NCBI GenBank assembly: GCA_030750465.1
Contig: JASMHZ010000005.1
Location: forward strand, 1 to 52,478
Direction of reading: 5' to 3'
DNA from: Candidatus Peribacteraceae bacterium
GTDB lineage: Bacteria > Patescibacteriota > Gracilibacteria > Peribacterales > Peribacteraceae
DNA length: 52,478 nt
Shown: in pieces, positions 16,601-25,970 of the stretch
Numbering within the stretch: position 1 is the first letter of the stretch
How the letters are laid out: each line of letters begins with the position of its first letter
The notes under the pieces: model-generated
Databases searched by the model: none
What the model was told of the DNA's origin: nothing
The model's input: the letters and a program-made list of their open reading frames with translations, nothing else
Program-made: the position numbers and the translations under genes

Positions 16601-17603
16601 ATTTAATATAATCAATCCTATTCAAATTATGCTCATTATTTGTCTTGGCATAATGAATCTTCCCATCGTTTCCATGAAGGTAATACCAATACTCTGAGTC
16701 TTTCGGGAAAAGCGCAGCACGCATACTTTTCTCCCCCGGACTGGCGATAGGCCCCGGCGGAAGGCCTTTGAACTTGCGGGTGTTGTAAGGAGAATTCGTA
16801 TTAAGATCAGCAACAGTAATCGCGCCGGTCGGCTTATCTATTATGTATCTAACTGTGGCATCAACCCCCAATCCCATTCCTGCATCGAACCGCTTCCATA
16901 ATATTCCGGAGATAACAGAGCGCTCATCATCGGATAAAGCCTCTTCTTCTATTAATGAAGCCATTGATATTACTTGATGAAGACTATGCTTGGGATCCTC
17001 GAATTGCTTCGGAAACGCTTCCAATACCCTTCGCCTGAAAGTCGTAAGCATACGCTCAATAAAAAACTTAGAAACGAAATCTTCCACGTCTATGTAATAT
17101 GTCTCCGGAAACAAATACCCCTCCAGCCTTCCTCCCCTCTTTGCTTGACCCTGGCCGGACGGCAGAAATTCAAACGTCTCGAAGTCGCAGTCGCTGGCAC
17201 ACGCAATTATTTCTCCTCCTTCAATAATCCCCTTTTCTGTAAGAAGTTCATCTATGTCTTTGACCGTAAACCCTTCAGGAATTGTTACTATCATCTCCTC
17301 TGCCCTTCCGTCCTGCAAAACTTCCACAATCTCCGCAACATTCATAGATGGCCTTATTACAAATTTTCCCGCTTCCAGATTTTTCTCAACTCCGTGCAAT
17401 TTTGTAAATATCATAAACGCTCTCTTTGACCTGATGAGTTCCAGTTTGTCCAAATGTTCAGAAATAGATCTGACAGACATTCCAGATTCTATCTTTACAG
17501 CCTTCCTATCATCGCTATTTGAATTGACAGGACTAAGTGATAGCTTGTACCAGGCAAAAGCTCCGACACAAACAAAAAGAATGATGATCAATAATTTTTT
17601 CAT
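16599..17603 (-). CDS. mltG: endolytic transglycosylase MltG (YceG-like)
   Basis: 334 residues. A single N-terminal membrane helix (KKLLIIILFVCVGAFAWY) anchors the protein. A LysM-like region follows (VEIVEVLQDGRAEEMIVTIPEGFT). The YceG domain contains the catalytic glutamate region ASLIEEEA and the motif KGLPPGPIASPG. MltG cuts nascent glycan strands and sets their length. It lies in a minus-strand run behind the TraD-like ATPase and ybaB. The start MKKLLII is a typical membrane-anchor start; the extension to 17636 would run into the repeated TTGACAATTG word. Confidence 0.88.
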   Translation of the reverse strand: MKKLLIIILFVCVGAFAWYKLSLSPVNSNSDDRKAVKIESGMSVRSISEHLDKLELIRSKRAFMIFTKLHGVEKNLEAGKFVIRPSMNVAEIVEVLQDGRAEEMIVTIPEGFTVKDIDELLTEKGIIEGGEIIACASDCDFETFEFLPSGQGQAKRGGRLEGYLFPETYYIDVEDFVSKFFIERMLTTFRRRVLEAFPKQFEDPKHSLHQVISMASLIEEEALSDDERSVISGILWKRFDAGMGLGVDATVRYIIDKPTGAITVADLNTNSPYNTRKFKGLPPGPIASPGEKSMRAALFPKDSEYWYYLHGNDGKIHYAKTNNEHNLNRIDYIK

Positions 17604-17628
17604 AACCTGAGAATTGCTAAGAGGCCTT

Positions 17629-17660
17629 ATTGTCAATTGTCAATTGTCAATTGTCAATCG
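17629..17660. repeat. TTGTCAA-word tandem repeat
   Basis: Four near-perfect copies of TTGTCAA in a row between ybaB and mltG. Same word family as 14546-14646 and 32525-32621. Confidence 0.6.
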
Positions 17661-17972
17661 TTATTCACTCATCCCTCTAAGTCCCGCCTCGGTCGGCATC
17701 CCCATATCTCCCATAATCCCCTGCATCTTTTCGGAAGCAACTACTTGCGCCTTATTCAATGCTCGATTTAGAGCGTCTTTGAGTAATTCAGGAATCTTTT
17801 CTCTTGGTACATCATTTCCAATCGTAATAGAAACTATCTCTTGTTCCGCAGTTACGACGACTTTTACGCCCTGAGCTTCTGCTTCTACCTGAATTTTTTT
17901 AAGCTCCTTCTTCATTTTCTTTGCCTGCTTCTGGAGCTTGAACATATCTCTGGCTTGGGATAATGAGACCAT
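17661..17972 (-). CDS. YbaB/EbfC nucleoid-associated protein
   Basis: About 103 residues. A Lys/Gln-rich helix (FKLQKQAKKMKKELKK) is followed by the beta-strand core (VVVTAEQEIVSITIG) and a C-terminal helix with LKDALNRALNKAQ, as in YbaB. It binds DNA as a dimer. The C-terminus has a Met/Gly-rich tail (MQGIMGDMGMP) as in many YbaB proteins. The start MVSLSQARDMF or the next Met (8 residues in) is plausible; the long frame to 18053 covers a word-repeat element and is rejected. Confidence 0.85.
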   Translation of the reverse strand: MVSLSQARDMFKLQKQAKKMKKELKKIQVEAEAQGVKVVVTAEQEIVSITIGNDVPREKIPELLKDALNRALNKAQVVASEKMQGIMGDMGMPTEAGLRGMSE

Positions 17973-17997
17973 AGCAATTAGTTGAAATAGGTAATAA

Positions 17998-18070
17998 TAG
18001 TGAGTAGTGGGTAGTTGGTAGACTAAAGCATAACCTAATTTTCCACTACACACTACTCACTACCCACTTT
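17998..18070. repeat. GTGAGTAGTGGGTAG-word inverted repeat
   Basis: GTGAGTAGTGGGTAGTTGGTAG on the left and CACTACACACTACTCACTACCCAC on the right can pair as a long stem. It separates the TraD-like ATPase and ybaB genes. Confidence 0.6.
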
Positions 18071-18075
18071 TTTTA

Positions 18076-20679
18076 TTAACCACCTATTCCAATCCTATCC
18101 TCGATCTCCTGATCAACGAATACCTTCTTTCGCCCATACTTCATTCTGCTGTATTCCTTAATAAGCTTTGCCAGTTTTTCATTTCGATCTGACTCATCGT
18201 AGATTGTTGTCAATGAAAACGGACGGGACTGGACATTGTTGATATTAAGCTTGGTATAAGCCGAGAAGTTTGGAATTCCAATAACATCCTGCTCGGAAAG
18301 AACCGGAGCATATTCCTTCGCCATGTACTCTGAGTCTTCTGCACCAATCTTGAAGCTCATTATAGTTCCAACGTTACCAAAGATTGCATCCCTCATTTGC
18401 GTACTCGAGTCTCCGTAGCCGGAAGTTTTCCCGACCAATTGTCCTATGTACTGGTGAGCCATAATAAGGGCAAGTTCATACTTTCGGGCTTCGGAAAGTA
18501 TTGTAACGAATGCATCTGTCACGAAGTTTTGGAACTCATCAACATAAAGATAGAAACGTTGTCTTTCTTCTCGTGGTATGTCAGCGCGTGAAAGAGCCGC
18601 CATATTAATCTTGTTAACAAAAATAAGTCCGAGTAACTGGGCATTTGTATCCCCGATTTTTCCTTTGCTCAAGTTCACAAGCAATACTTTCTTATTATCC
18701 ATAATCTCACGAATATTGAACGCGCTCTTTGGTTGGCCGATTATATTTCTCATCGTTGTGTTTGTGATGAACGGTCCGAACTTCGAGCTGAAGTATGGAA
18801 TCATTTCTTCTTTCTCGCGCTGACCCGTTTTTGCCATTTCATGTTCCCAGAAACTTCGGACAACCTTATTTCTGCATTTGGCTACTTTATATTTCTGGAA
18901 CTCTTCATCTACAAACATACGAGGGACATCCAGAATCGTTGCCCCCTCTTCTTCATCATCCATCAAAGTAAGACACCCGTTTCGGAAATAGTGCTGGATT
19001 CGAGGTCCGAATATTTCATTACCAAACAGTTTGATGAAGATTTGCATAGCATCCAAAGATGCTCGGTCTTTTTCTTCTTCGGATTTTACTTCAAGCAAAT
19101 TAAGTCCCATCGGCCTGTTAGCGTCTGCAGGATTAAAGACTACAATGTCTTTGGCTCGCTCCTTTGGAGAATGTGCCAAAGCATCTTCAATCAGATCGCC
19201 ATGAGGATCAACCATGCAAACCCCATCTCCGTTCGCAATATCTTGTCGTGACATGTACGAAAGCAACGTTGATTTACCTGAACCAGATTTTCCTATTACA
19301 TAATGATGACGCGTTCTGTCTTTCGGAAGGAACCTGATATTGGTTTCGACTCCGCGATACTTGTTAATTCCAAGAACAACTCCTTCTTTTGGAACAGATG
19401 GTGGAGGAGGCAAGACTTTGTATGTACTCCACTGAATAATTGGGATCTTGTTGTACCTGCTATCCGGGAAGTGAAAAAGGCCTGCCAACTCTTTCCCTCC
19501 CATCAAACACTCATTGGAAAAATATCCTCCAATTCTGTGCTTCCACAACCTGTGGAAAAACCATGCATTCCACTTAAGAGGCATGAATGGTATGAACATC
19601 CTCTTATTTTCGAGATAATTTCCATAAAGATCCTTATACGCATTGAACGCTACCTGCATGTTATTGGTTATTTCCATGGAACGATCATATGTTTCACTTG
19701 ATGCAAGAATTCTGATCGATGCGTGGTAGAAGTTCATACCTGCCTTTTCTCCCATTCGCTTGTAGAGCTCTTCTTCCGGCTGAAGCATTCGCACATAACT
19801 GTCCCCGCTGGAAGCACCAGGAGCATCTGTAGATGCAACTTTTGCAACTCCGCCAAGAAGTCCCAAGATCGGCCCAATAATTGGAATACCACTTCCCCAC
19901 TTCTCTTTTTCGCCTTTGAACTTTTTGGTTGCATACTGCCTTGCTTTATATGCCCATCTGTTAGAGAAGGACGGAGTCAGCACGACCTGAACTGCCGCTT
20001 TTTCTTCTTCTTTGAGCTTGCTTAGAACGTTTGCAATTCCATTCAAAGGATCATCCTGCATTTCGGTGTAGCACCTGATTGGATAATAGTAGTCTCTACT
20101 GAACGTCATGTGGTAGCCCATCAAAGCTGATCCTTTCGGGCATATATCTGGCGTTTCTTCCGGAGTAACTTCTGCATTCGGATAGTAGGAGGTAACTTGT
20201 TTCTCAACTATCGAAGCAAGACTTGGCTGCGTTACCACAAAAAACATCAATTGGTTTTTTTCCAGAAACATCTCGAAACTCATTATGATGTGACGGAAAA
20301 ACCAAAAGTGAATCATCTGCTGGAAGTTTAAATTTCTAACTTCCCAAAGAGCCCGGAACAGCTGTTCCATAATCGCTATCTTTTCCCTGAAGTCTTTCTC
20401 GGTCCTCTTTTCCTGATCTATCTTGCTGTCTCCTCGCGGGAGAATGACCTTGAGAGTTATCAGCTTCTTTGATTTATACCATTCATAATAGAAACGCCCC
20501 GCATATCTAAACAGTCTATAGAAAATATAAACTGAAAGAATAGTAATTGTGAAACCTACAGGATGTTCCATTATGAACTCACCCATCAACACCCAAGAAC
20601 CCGGATTTATCGCTGTTATTACAACGACGACGAATATCCATATACAAGGCCAGAATGCGTACCTTAGGAAGTTAAACAC
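18076..20679 (-). CDS. TraD/VirD4-like conjugative-type ATPase, membrane-anchored (paralogue 1)
   Basis: 867 residues from a GTG start. Two membrane segments lie near the N-terminus (about 8-28 and 39-57). Residues 90-440 are a CPR-type N-terminal domain. The ATPase follows: Walker A GKSGSGKST (about 463-471), PHGDLIED, FNPADANRPMGLNLLE, and Walker B LYVDEFQNF (about 711-719), then MAHQY. It resembles the TrwB/TraD AAD and DUF87 ATPases that pump DNA or protein in type IV secretion. No relaxase or mating-pair genes are seen. Its paralogue lies at 44.4 kb. With the pilin-like genes at 23.5-26 kb it may form a pilus or DNA-uptake machine; that is inference. A TATAGC box lies 4 nt before the GTG. 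Confidence 0.75.
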   Translation of the reverse strand: MFNFLRYAFWPCIWIFVVVVITAINPGSWVLMGEFIMEHPVGFTITILSVYIFYRLFRYAGRFYYEWYKSKKLITLKVILPRGDSKIDQEKRTEKDFREKIAIMEQLFRALWEVRNLNFQQMIHFWFFRHIIMSFEMFLEKNQLMFFVVTQPSLASIVEKQVTSYYPNAEVTPEETPDICPKGSALMGYHMTFSRDYYYPIRCYTEMQDDPLNGIANVLSKLKEEEKAAVQVVLTPSFSNRWAYKARQYATKKFKGEKEKWGSGIPIIGPILGLLGGVAKVASTDAPGASSGDSYVRMLQPEEELYKRMGEKAGMNFYHASIRILASSETYDRSMEITNNMQVAFNAYKDLYGNYLENKRMFIPFMPLKWNAWFFHRLWKHRIGGYFSNECLMGGKELAGLFHFPDSRYNKIPIIQWSTYKVLPPPPSVPKEGVVLGINKYRGVETNIRFLPKDRTRHHYVIGKSGSGKSTLLSYMSRQDIANGDGVCMVDPHGDLIEDALAHSPKERAKDIVVFNPADANRPMGLNLLEVKSEEEKDRASLDAMQIFIKLFGNEIFGPRIQHYFRNGCLTLMDDEEEGATILDVPRMFVDEEFQKYKVAKCRNKVVRSFWEHEMAKTGQREKEEMIPYFSSKFGPFITNTTMRNIIGQPKSAFNIREIMDNKKVLLVNLSKGKIGDTNAQLLGLIFVNKINMAALSRADIPREERQRFYLYVDEFQNFVTDAFVTILSEARKYELALIMAHQYIGQLVGKTSGYGDSSTQMRDAIFGNVGTIMSFKIGAEDSEYMAKEYAPVLSEQDVIGIPNFSAYTKLNINNVQSRPFSLTTIYDESDRNEKLAKLIKEYSRMKYGRKKVFVDQEIEDRIGIGG

Positions 20680-20783
20680 TTAAGCTATAAGGGAGGGTTA
20701 ATATAATCATACAATCCTTACATTGTAGCAGAAAATCGCTATTCCTGATAGGGCTTGACCTTGAACAACAACTATTGGCTACT

Positions 20784-21830
20784 TCAATTATTGCAATCTC
20801 CAACTATCATCCTCATCTCTCTGATTCTTCCTTCTTTGGTTCCTACAAAAATTTTGTATTCCCCAATCTTTGAAGGTGTAAAGTGAAATCTTTCCTTAGG
20901 ACCTACAAAATCCTGCATTCTGACAAAAAAGCCATCCGGATACTTGATTCCTCTTACTACAAAAAACTTATTGGCACCAAGAGAAACCTGTTTGCCTACA
21001 GTCCAGGTATGTGGAACACCTCTGTGAAAACGAACCTGTTTTGTGATTCTTTTCTGGAATCTTCTTGTTTCCTGAACACATTTGTCCACATACGAATTAT
21101 CACCGAGTCTTTGGAAAGTAGCACTGACCACGCCTTGCCCGAGCGGTGCAATCTCTCTGAATGCAGCCAGGCTCAAATCCATATTCCTGCCGTCGACATA
21201 AGGGCCTCTGTCATTGATCCTAACTGTTACGCTCTTTCTATTATCCACATTAGTTACTTTGACCAGAGTATTGTGAGGCAGTGTTCTATGAGCCGCAGTT
21301 ATATCGTGCATATCGAACGTTTCCCCAAACGCGGTTCCATTTCCATGAAAATCATCTGCGTAGTAGCTTACCAAGTGGACTTGCTCCATCAGCTTCGAAT
21401 CCAATTTGCGCGCAAGTTTTATAACATCGCTCTGGGTTATATGCAGATTGCTGAAGTCATCTTTATATTCAATTATTGGGCACTCAGCAAGCATTCCTGC
21501 AATGTTATCTCTGCCCATTAAAAACAAATCTTCACGAACATTTCTGGATCTAAAGAGCCACAAAAGCGCATCTTCCATGTTTAGTGGAGAATCCGGATCA
21601 AATTTTTTTGCTTCATCAATAATCCCCCGCGTTGTCGCATAAGTTATTTCCGTATAACCATAATCATCTTTCTGGATGTCTCTGAATACGGATTCCCTCG
21701 GTTCAAAAGCTGAGCGTTGTATGCTGTTCCAAATAATAAGGAATCCTTCACGACGAGAAATGTAACCTTCTTCTGCGAAAACAGAAGCGGGTATAGCAAG
21801 CGTAACAATGAACAGAATTATTCTGGGCAT
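20784..21830 (-). CDS. SLH-like domain plus RlpA-like DPBB wall protein
   Basis: 348 residues with a signal peptide (PRIILFIVTLAIPASVFA). Residues about 20-100 look like SLH-type repeats (ISRREGFLIIWN, then VFRDI...YATTRGIIDEAKKFDPDSPLNMEDALLWLFR). Residues about 150-235 are a double-psi beta-barrel of RlpA type: VSYYADDFHGNGTAFGETFD, AHRTLPHNTLVKVTN, VRINDRGPYVDGRNMDLSLAA. The last ~100 residues are a beta-rich domain I do not recognise. RlpA proteins cut or bind denuded glycan. The SLH-like front would tether it to the envelope. Confidence 0.75.
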   Translation of the reverse strand: MPRIILFIVTLAIPASVFAEEGYISRREGFLIIWNSIQRSAFEPRESVFRDIQKDDYGYTEITYATTRGIIDEAKKFDPDSPLNMEDALLWLFRSRNVREDLFLMGRDNIAGMLAECPIIEYKDDFSNLHITQSDVIKLARKLDSKLMEQVHLVSYYADDFHGNGTAFGETFDMHDITAAHRTLPHNTLVKVTNVDNRKSVTVRINDRGPYVDGRNMDLSLAAFREIAPLGQGVVSATFQRLGDNSYVDKCVQETRRFQKRITKQVRFHRGVPHTWTVGKQVSLGANKFFVVRGIKYPDGFFVRMQDFVGPKERFHFTPSKIGEYKIFVGTKEGRIREMRMIVGDCNN

Positions 21831-21856
21831 GGATAAGTAGACTGAAGGCCCAGCTA

Positions 21857-21980
21857 ACAATTATCAATTGACACGATCTCTAGCTTCATTAGCTTCTAGC
21901 TTCATTAGCTTCTGCTAATTGTTATTCAAAGTTACCACAGTAAAAAGCTAATGAAGCTAGAAGCTAAAAGCTAATAAGCC
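21857..21980. repeat. AGCTAATGAAGCTAGAAGC-word inverted repeat
   Basis: TTAGCTTCTAGCTTCATTAGCTTCTGCTAA on the left, and AAGCTAATGAAGCTAGAAGCTAAAAGCTAATAAGC on the right. It lies between two minus-strand genes. The same word recurs at 25.0-25.1 kb. Confidence 0.6.
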
Positions 21981-21981
21981 A

Positions 21982-23373
21982 TTATAAGACTCTCCAACCT
22001 TCTCCTCTAACTCTTCGCAAAGTTGATCTGACTTTTTCTTTTTTTAGAGTATGCAAAGTTTTTGGTCCAACATATCCCGCGCCGGTATCATCGTCTGATG
22101 TAATCAGTCCGCGAGAAATTTGATATTTTCTGACTGCTTCCTTTGTAAGCGGTCCAAAGTAACCACTTATGCGATCGGGCGGGAAAAATCCTTCTGCAGC
22201 CAGACGTTCCTGAAGTCTGCGAACTTCTGACCAGCCTTCTCCTTCTCCCAAGAATCGTTCAAATACTTCTCCTCGATTTGCCAGGACTTCCTCGATTTTT
22301 TGTCGATCCAGAAGCTTATCAACTCGATCGACAACCAAAAGTCTGTTCCATTCTCCTAGCAAGCGCCTGAGAGTTATAGGGCCAATTCTTCCAGCTCCCG
22401 GATCCTGGGCTGTTCCAACCAGAAAGTTTTCTTGTTGGAATTTAAGGATTGATGAAGCAAGTTTGTCCGAGTATTCGCCGTCAGTTTTGCCGTCCCAGTA
22501 TCCCAAAAATCTGAGAATTCTTTGCGCCTCCATTACCGTACTAGGCGCCGACGTCTTGTCCACAAATCCTCCAACCGGATCTCGCGCCTCTTTTCTTTGG
22601 ACAGCCGCAAGAATAAATGCAGCAGTGCGTTCTGTCAGTTGATCGGAGGGCTCATTCAACCTGAAGTCTCTGATGAATGCCATGAGCGATCTTTCCGTAT
22701 CTCTTCCAAAGTAATTAGTCGTACTGCGTCTGAAGTATCCAAGCTTCTTTAAGTACTCCTGCATTCGTCTGACAGAAGGTCCACTGTCATCTAACTTTGG
22801 ACGAACGGCAAGGAAGTTTCCTCCTTCCGGCATATAAAGATTAAGGCGTTCATAGAACGTTGGAATGTTTTCGAAAGCAAACTTTAAATCGGGCTTGCGT
22901 GATGCCAGAGGATACACAGTTCCTGTAATTCTCTGCACTCCGAATGAAAGTGCACGCGCCAATCCCTCTTCTCCATGCCCTACCCAAATATCCAAACGAT
23001 GCACACCGTTTCCGAGATCTTTAATTGCCCCTCCTCTGTCATGAACTTCCAAGACTCCCAAACCCGGTAGACGAACGCGAGTTCCAAAAGCATAACTCGC
23101 AGGCGCTGCTAGCATTCCCGGGAAAACTTTCGTTCCATCAGATGAGGTAAGCCCCTCGCCGTTCAATATCTTGTCAGCTTTTAATCCACCCTTAACATAG
23201 CAACATTGTCCGGGAACGGGAGAATAGTATGCAGTAATAATAAACTCCTGCTCAAAAGCTTGCGTGCCTTTCAAAAGATTTTCCTGGCTAAAAATATCTG
23301 CAGGAGCCGCGAAAGAAATCAGCGCTACTAATCCCAAAATGTGCCGTGGTACTTTTTGCTTTTTTTTGTTCAT
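21982..23373 (-). CDS. 3D-domain wall hydrolase-like protein with peptidoglycan-binding repeats
   Basis: 463 residues with a signal peptide (ILGLVALISFAAPADIFS). Residues about 45-150 form a 3D domain (ITAYYSP, VHDRGGAIK, HRLDIWVG: the three aspartates of the name). Three PF01471-like peptidoglycan-binding modules follow (VRRMQEYLKKLGYF; EAQRILRFLGYWDGKTDGEYS; VRRLQERLAAEGFFPPDRISGYFG...VGPKTL). The protein probably acts as a murein hydrolase or lytic transglycosylase outside the membrane. A TATAAT with TG upstream lies 11 nt before the ATG, giving a leader of a few bases. Confidence 0.78.
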   Translation of the reverse strand: MNKKKQKVPRHILGLVALISFAAPADIFSQENLLKGTQAFEQEFIITAYYSPVPGQCCYVKGGLKADKILNGEGLTSSDGTKVFPGMLAAPASYAFGTRVRLPGLGVLEVHDRGGAIKDLGNGVHRLDIWVGHGEEGLARALSFGVQRITGTVYPLASRKPDLKFAFENIPTFYERLNLYMPEGGNFLAVRPKLDDSGPSVRRMQEYLKKLGYFRRSTTNYFGRDTERSLMAFIRDFRLNEPSDQLTERTAAFILAAVQRKEARDPVGGFVDKTSAPSTVMEAQRILRFLGYWDGKTDGEYSDKLASSILKFQQENFLVGTAQDPGAGRIGPITLRRLLGEWNRLLVVDRVDKLLDRQKIEEVLANRGEVFERFLGEGEGWSEVRRLQERLAAEGFFPPDRISGYFGPLTKEAVRKYQISRGLITSDDDTGAGYVGPKTLHTLKKEKVRSTLRRVRGEGWRVL

Positions 23374-23534
23374 ATTATCGGATAATTATACCACAAAAGC
23401 CGTTTCGTCTCTTTCTGTAAGAAGTGACAAATGTCCTGCTTTTTATTATCAAGAATTATTGTCCAGTAAAGTTATCATGAAACTTGCATTTGATACACAT
23501 AATCATAGACAATGATCCTGACCCACCTCTTCTC

Positions 23535-23870
23535 ATGACTAAATTTATATCTAAAACACTTATAGGGACATATTTTTTCCTTGCCTCAACCTCCAGCGCA
23601 ATCGCTCTCGATTTGGGTGAACCTGGAATTGGAGGCTCAACTGATTTACGCCAGACAATAATTAAGCTTGTAAAAGAAGTTCTTCTCTTTATGGCGCTTA
23701 TCGCAGTCGTAGTAATTGTAATTGCAGGCGTGCGCCTTGTGGTCTCGCAAGGCGAACAGGAGCAAATAGAAAAATCCAAGAAAACAATTATCTATGCGAT
23801 CATTGGGCTGATCGTTATTTTGCTTGCTACGGCAATAGTTAAGTTTGTTGAAATGGCATTGGGACTCTAG
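23535..23870 (+). CDS. TrbC/VirB2-like mini-pilin (paralogue 1)
   Basis: 111 residues. A signal peptide-like start (TKFISKTLIGTYFFLASTSSAIA) is followed by a short exposed part and two hydrophobic helices around a basic/Ser turn: LFMALIAVVVIVIAGVRLVVSQGEQEQ and KKTIIYAIIGLIVILLATAIVKF. This is the layout of CPR T4SS-pilin-like proteins (PF18895-like). Paralogues lie at 25161 and 25535, but this copy is separated from them by an M24 peptidase on the other strand. The start is the ATG after LL at 23535; upstream codons look like spacer. Confidence 0.7.
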   Translation: MTKFISKTLIGTYFFLASTSSAIALDLGEPGIGGSTDLRQTIIKLVKEVLLFMALIAVVVIVIAGVRLVVSQGEQEQIEKSKKTIIYAIIGLIVILLATAIVKFVEMALGL

Positions 23871-24008
23871 TTCGACAATCAACACGGCGCCTCTGGCGCC
23901 TCTCAACAATCGACAATCAACATTGTTCACTAAGTTGACTGTTGACAGTCACGCGTGGTTCGGCTGAGTTCACCACAAGTAAGCGTGACGTGTCGATTGT
24001 TGATTGTC
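23871..24008. repeat. GTTGATTGTCGATTG-word inverted repeat with inner palindromes
   Basis: GACAATCAACACG at the left and CGTGTCGATTGTTGATTGTC at the right pair. Inside sit a GGCGCC-TCT-GGCGCC palindrome and a further GTTGACTGTTGACAGTC stretch. It lies between the convergent pilin and peptidase genes. A second copy is at 48.98-49.09 kb. Confidence 0.6.
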
Positions 24009-25002
24009 ATCTCACTATTATCTCCTCTTCCAATCGAATACCAAACTTCCCGGGAAGATACACGCCAGGTTCTATGGTAATAATTTCGTTTGGTAACAGT
24101 TTAGTCGAACTACCATGTTGACTTAATGATATTCCCTCATGAATGTCCAATCCCACTCCATGCCCAAGCGAATGTGTGCAGTACTCTTCAAGTTCATATT
24201 CAGAAAGAATGTCGCGAGCAATTTTATCCAGCTTATGATTAGTGATTCCTGACCTTACTGACTCAATAGCTTTTTGTTTTGCTTCGGATACTGCATCCAA
24301 AACTTTTTGCTGAAGACTCGTTAGCCGACTTGTGAAAAATACTTGGCTTTGGTCAGAGCAATAACCTTTGTACTTTGATCCAACATCAATTTGTACTATA
24401 TGACCTTTTTTAAGTTTCCGATCCGTAGCATGATGATGCGGACAACTCGAGTGCGTACCGAAGGCAACAATTGGCTCGAAAGCTAATTCTTCAGCGCCAA
24501 GTTCACGCGCCCATTCCTCAAATTTCCAAGCTAACTGTTTCTCTGTGGGACGGGATTTAAGCGCCAATGGAACTCTCCTCAGAAGCTCCTCCGTAATGCG
24601 CTGTGATCGTTTGAATTTCCTTATTTCATCAGGGCCTTTCTGTCTTCTGAAATGCTCAATTATTCCCTTCTTTTGTACAAATTTTGTATTCTTGTTTTTC
24701 CGTTTCAATCTGCGCAATTGTTCGACTGTAACATGCTCAGATTCAAATCCAGTTTCATCAAGCTTTTTAAGTGCCGATCCCATCTTTTCCGGCAAGTGAA
24801 CCTTGATAATCGAATCAGCTTTTTTATCCGCTATTTCCTTGTATCTCCCATCTGCAAAAAGATCATATGAACGTGAAGTTACAAGTAGCACCCCAGAGCT
24901 CATTTTAATACCTGTCAAATATTCAATATTTGTTGGATTAGTGACCAAATAGGACTTAGTATTAGATAACTTGAGGATTTGGTTTGGAGAAGTGGGACGC
25001 AT
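24007..25002 (-). CDS. M24 aminopeptidase P-like peptidase
   Basis: 331 residues. A short creatinase N-domain (TNPTNIEYLTGIKMSSGVLLV) is followed by the pita-bread fold with all metal-ligand regions: VQIDVGSKYKGYCSDQSQVFF (two Asp), HSLGHGVGLDIHE (His), ITIEPGVYL (Glu) and GIRLEEEIIV (Glu). Family members are Xaa-Pro dipeptidases/aminopeptidases using two Mn or Co ions in the cytoplasm. TATAAT (25009-25014) ends 6 nt before the ATG, so the gene looks leaderless. Confidence 0.88.
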   Translation of the reverse strand: MRPTSPNQILKLSNTKSYLVTNPTNIEYLTGIKMSSGVLLVTSRSYDLFADGRYKEIADKKADSIIKVHLPEKMGSALKKLDETGFESEHVTVEQLRRLKRKNKNTKFVQKKGIIEHFRRQKGPDEIRKFKRSQRITEELLRRVPLALKSRPTEKQLAWKFEEWARELGAEELAFEPIVAFGTHSSCPHHHATDRKLKKGHIVQIDVGSKYKGYCSDQSQVFFTSRLTSLQQKVLDAVSEAKQKAIESVRSGITNHKLDKIARDILSEYELEEYCTHSLGHGVGLDIHEGISLSQHGSSTKLLPNEIITIEPGVYLPGKFGIRLEEEIIVR

Positions 25003-25013
25003 AACAACATTAT

Positions 25014-25105
25014 AGCTTTATTAGCTTGTAGCTTCATTAGCTTTCGATTTTCCTTGTGTATTAGAGACACCAGAAGAAGCTAATTAAGCTAAAAGCTATA
25101 AGCTA
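25014..25105. repeat. AGCTTCATTAGC-word inverted repeat
   Basis: TAGCTTTATTAGCTTGTAGCTTC... pairs with GAAGCTAATTAAGCTAAAAGCTATAAGC. It lies between the divergent M24 and pilin genes, where no terminator is needed. Confidence 0.55.
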
Positions 25106-25160
25106 AAATCGGTTTAATGGAACTAGTTAAAATGGATTTATTGTGATAGAATATGTTGAA

Positions 25161-25532
25161 ATGAGTCTAATTCTTCGTCCTTGGCAAACCGCCACTTTAA
25201 CAGCTTCGTTTTGGCTTATTAAGGCCGGAAGCGCTTTGGCTCAAGTCTATTCTGGAGGAGGAGTAAAAGCAGGAGTAAGTGCAGCCTCTGGCACAGGAGT
25301 TAGCGATGTTAGTTTAAAGTCGTTAATCGGAAATATTGTTGATCAGGCATTGCTGTTTGTCTCATTGCTTGCAGTAACTGTAATCATTATTGCAGGCTTT
25401 TATCTAATTCTTGGAATGGGATCAGATAGTTCACGCGAAACAGCGAAGAAGATTATTATTTATGTCTCAGTTGGCCTACTGGTAATTATTCTCTCCAAAC
25501 TATTCGTCAACCTTATTAAATCCCTTGTCTAA
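25161..25532 (+). CDS. TrbC/VirB2-like mini-pilin (paralogue 2)
   Basis: 123 residues. An N-terminal hydrophobic region ends in GSALAQ, a likely signal-peptidase site. A Gly/Ser-rich linker follows, then two helices (LFVSLLAVTVIIIAGFYLILGMGSD and AKKIIIYVSVGLLVIILSKLFV) with the turn DSSRETAKK. It matches paralogue 3 closely in the turn (GMGSD-x-SRE-x-KK). The start MSLILRP is supported by TAGAAT (25147-25152), 8 nt upstream. It is the first gene of a three-gene run. Confidence 0.72.
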   Translation: MSLILRPWQTATLTASFWLIKAGSALAQVYSGGGVKAGVSAASGTGVSDVSLKSLIGNIVDQALLFVSLLAVTVIIIAGFYLILGMGSDSSRETAKKIIIYVSVGLLVIILSKLFVNLIKSLV

Positions 25533-25534
25533 TC

Positions 25535-25963
25535 ATGACAGCAAAAAATCTAAAACAAAAATTTACAAAAGCATTACTTCTAGCTTTTGTTTGCACAGGA
25601 GTAATTTGCATATTGCCTGTACAGTCAGTTGTTGATGTGGCTTTCGATAATCTAATTCCTATTGCTTATGCAGATGCCCTCGGAGATGCATCTGAAATTG
25701 GCGGCATAGACGACTACGGCGGGGGTGACGGAGATACGGTGCGCGACAAAATTCGCGATATAGTTCAGCAAGTTCTTTTATTCGTAGCCCTAGCGGCAAC
25801 AGTTGTCATTGTTATAGCTGGAATAATTTTAATTGTGGGAATGGGTAGCGATGAATCTCGCGAAAAAACAAAGAAGATAATTCTATATGCGATCATAGGA
25901 ATAATCGTGATAGCAATTGCGGAAGCTTTTGTTATATTAGTTACAACAGCTGTTGATAAATAA
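25535..25963 (+). CDS. TrbC/VirB2-like mini-pilin (paralogue 3)
   Basis: 142 residues. It has a long signal region (LLLAFVCTGVICILPV... AYADA), a Gly/Asp-rich spacer (DDYGGGDGD), then the two-helix pilin core LFVALAATVVIVIAGIILIVGMGSDESREKTKKIILYAIIG. It starts 2 nt after the stop of paralogue 2 and is followed 7 nt later by the PKD/proline-rich protein. The three genes are surely one transcript and probably one machine. Confidence 0.72.
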   Translation: MTAKNLKQKFTKALLLAFVCTGVICILPVQSVVDVAFDNLIPIAYADALGDASEIGGIDDYGGGDGDTVRDKIRDIVQQVLLFVALAATVVIVIAGIILIVGMGSDESREKTKKIILYAIIGIIVIAIAEAFVILVTTAVDK

Positions 25964-25970
25964 AAATAAA

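Noticed and set aside
18076-20679. Integrated conjugative element
   Set aside because: No relaxase, integrase or mating-pair gene cluster is seen, and the ATPase is surrounded by housekeeping genes.
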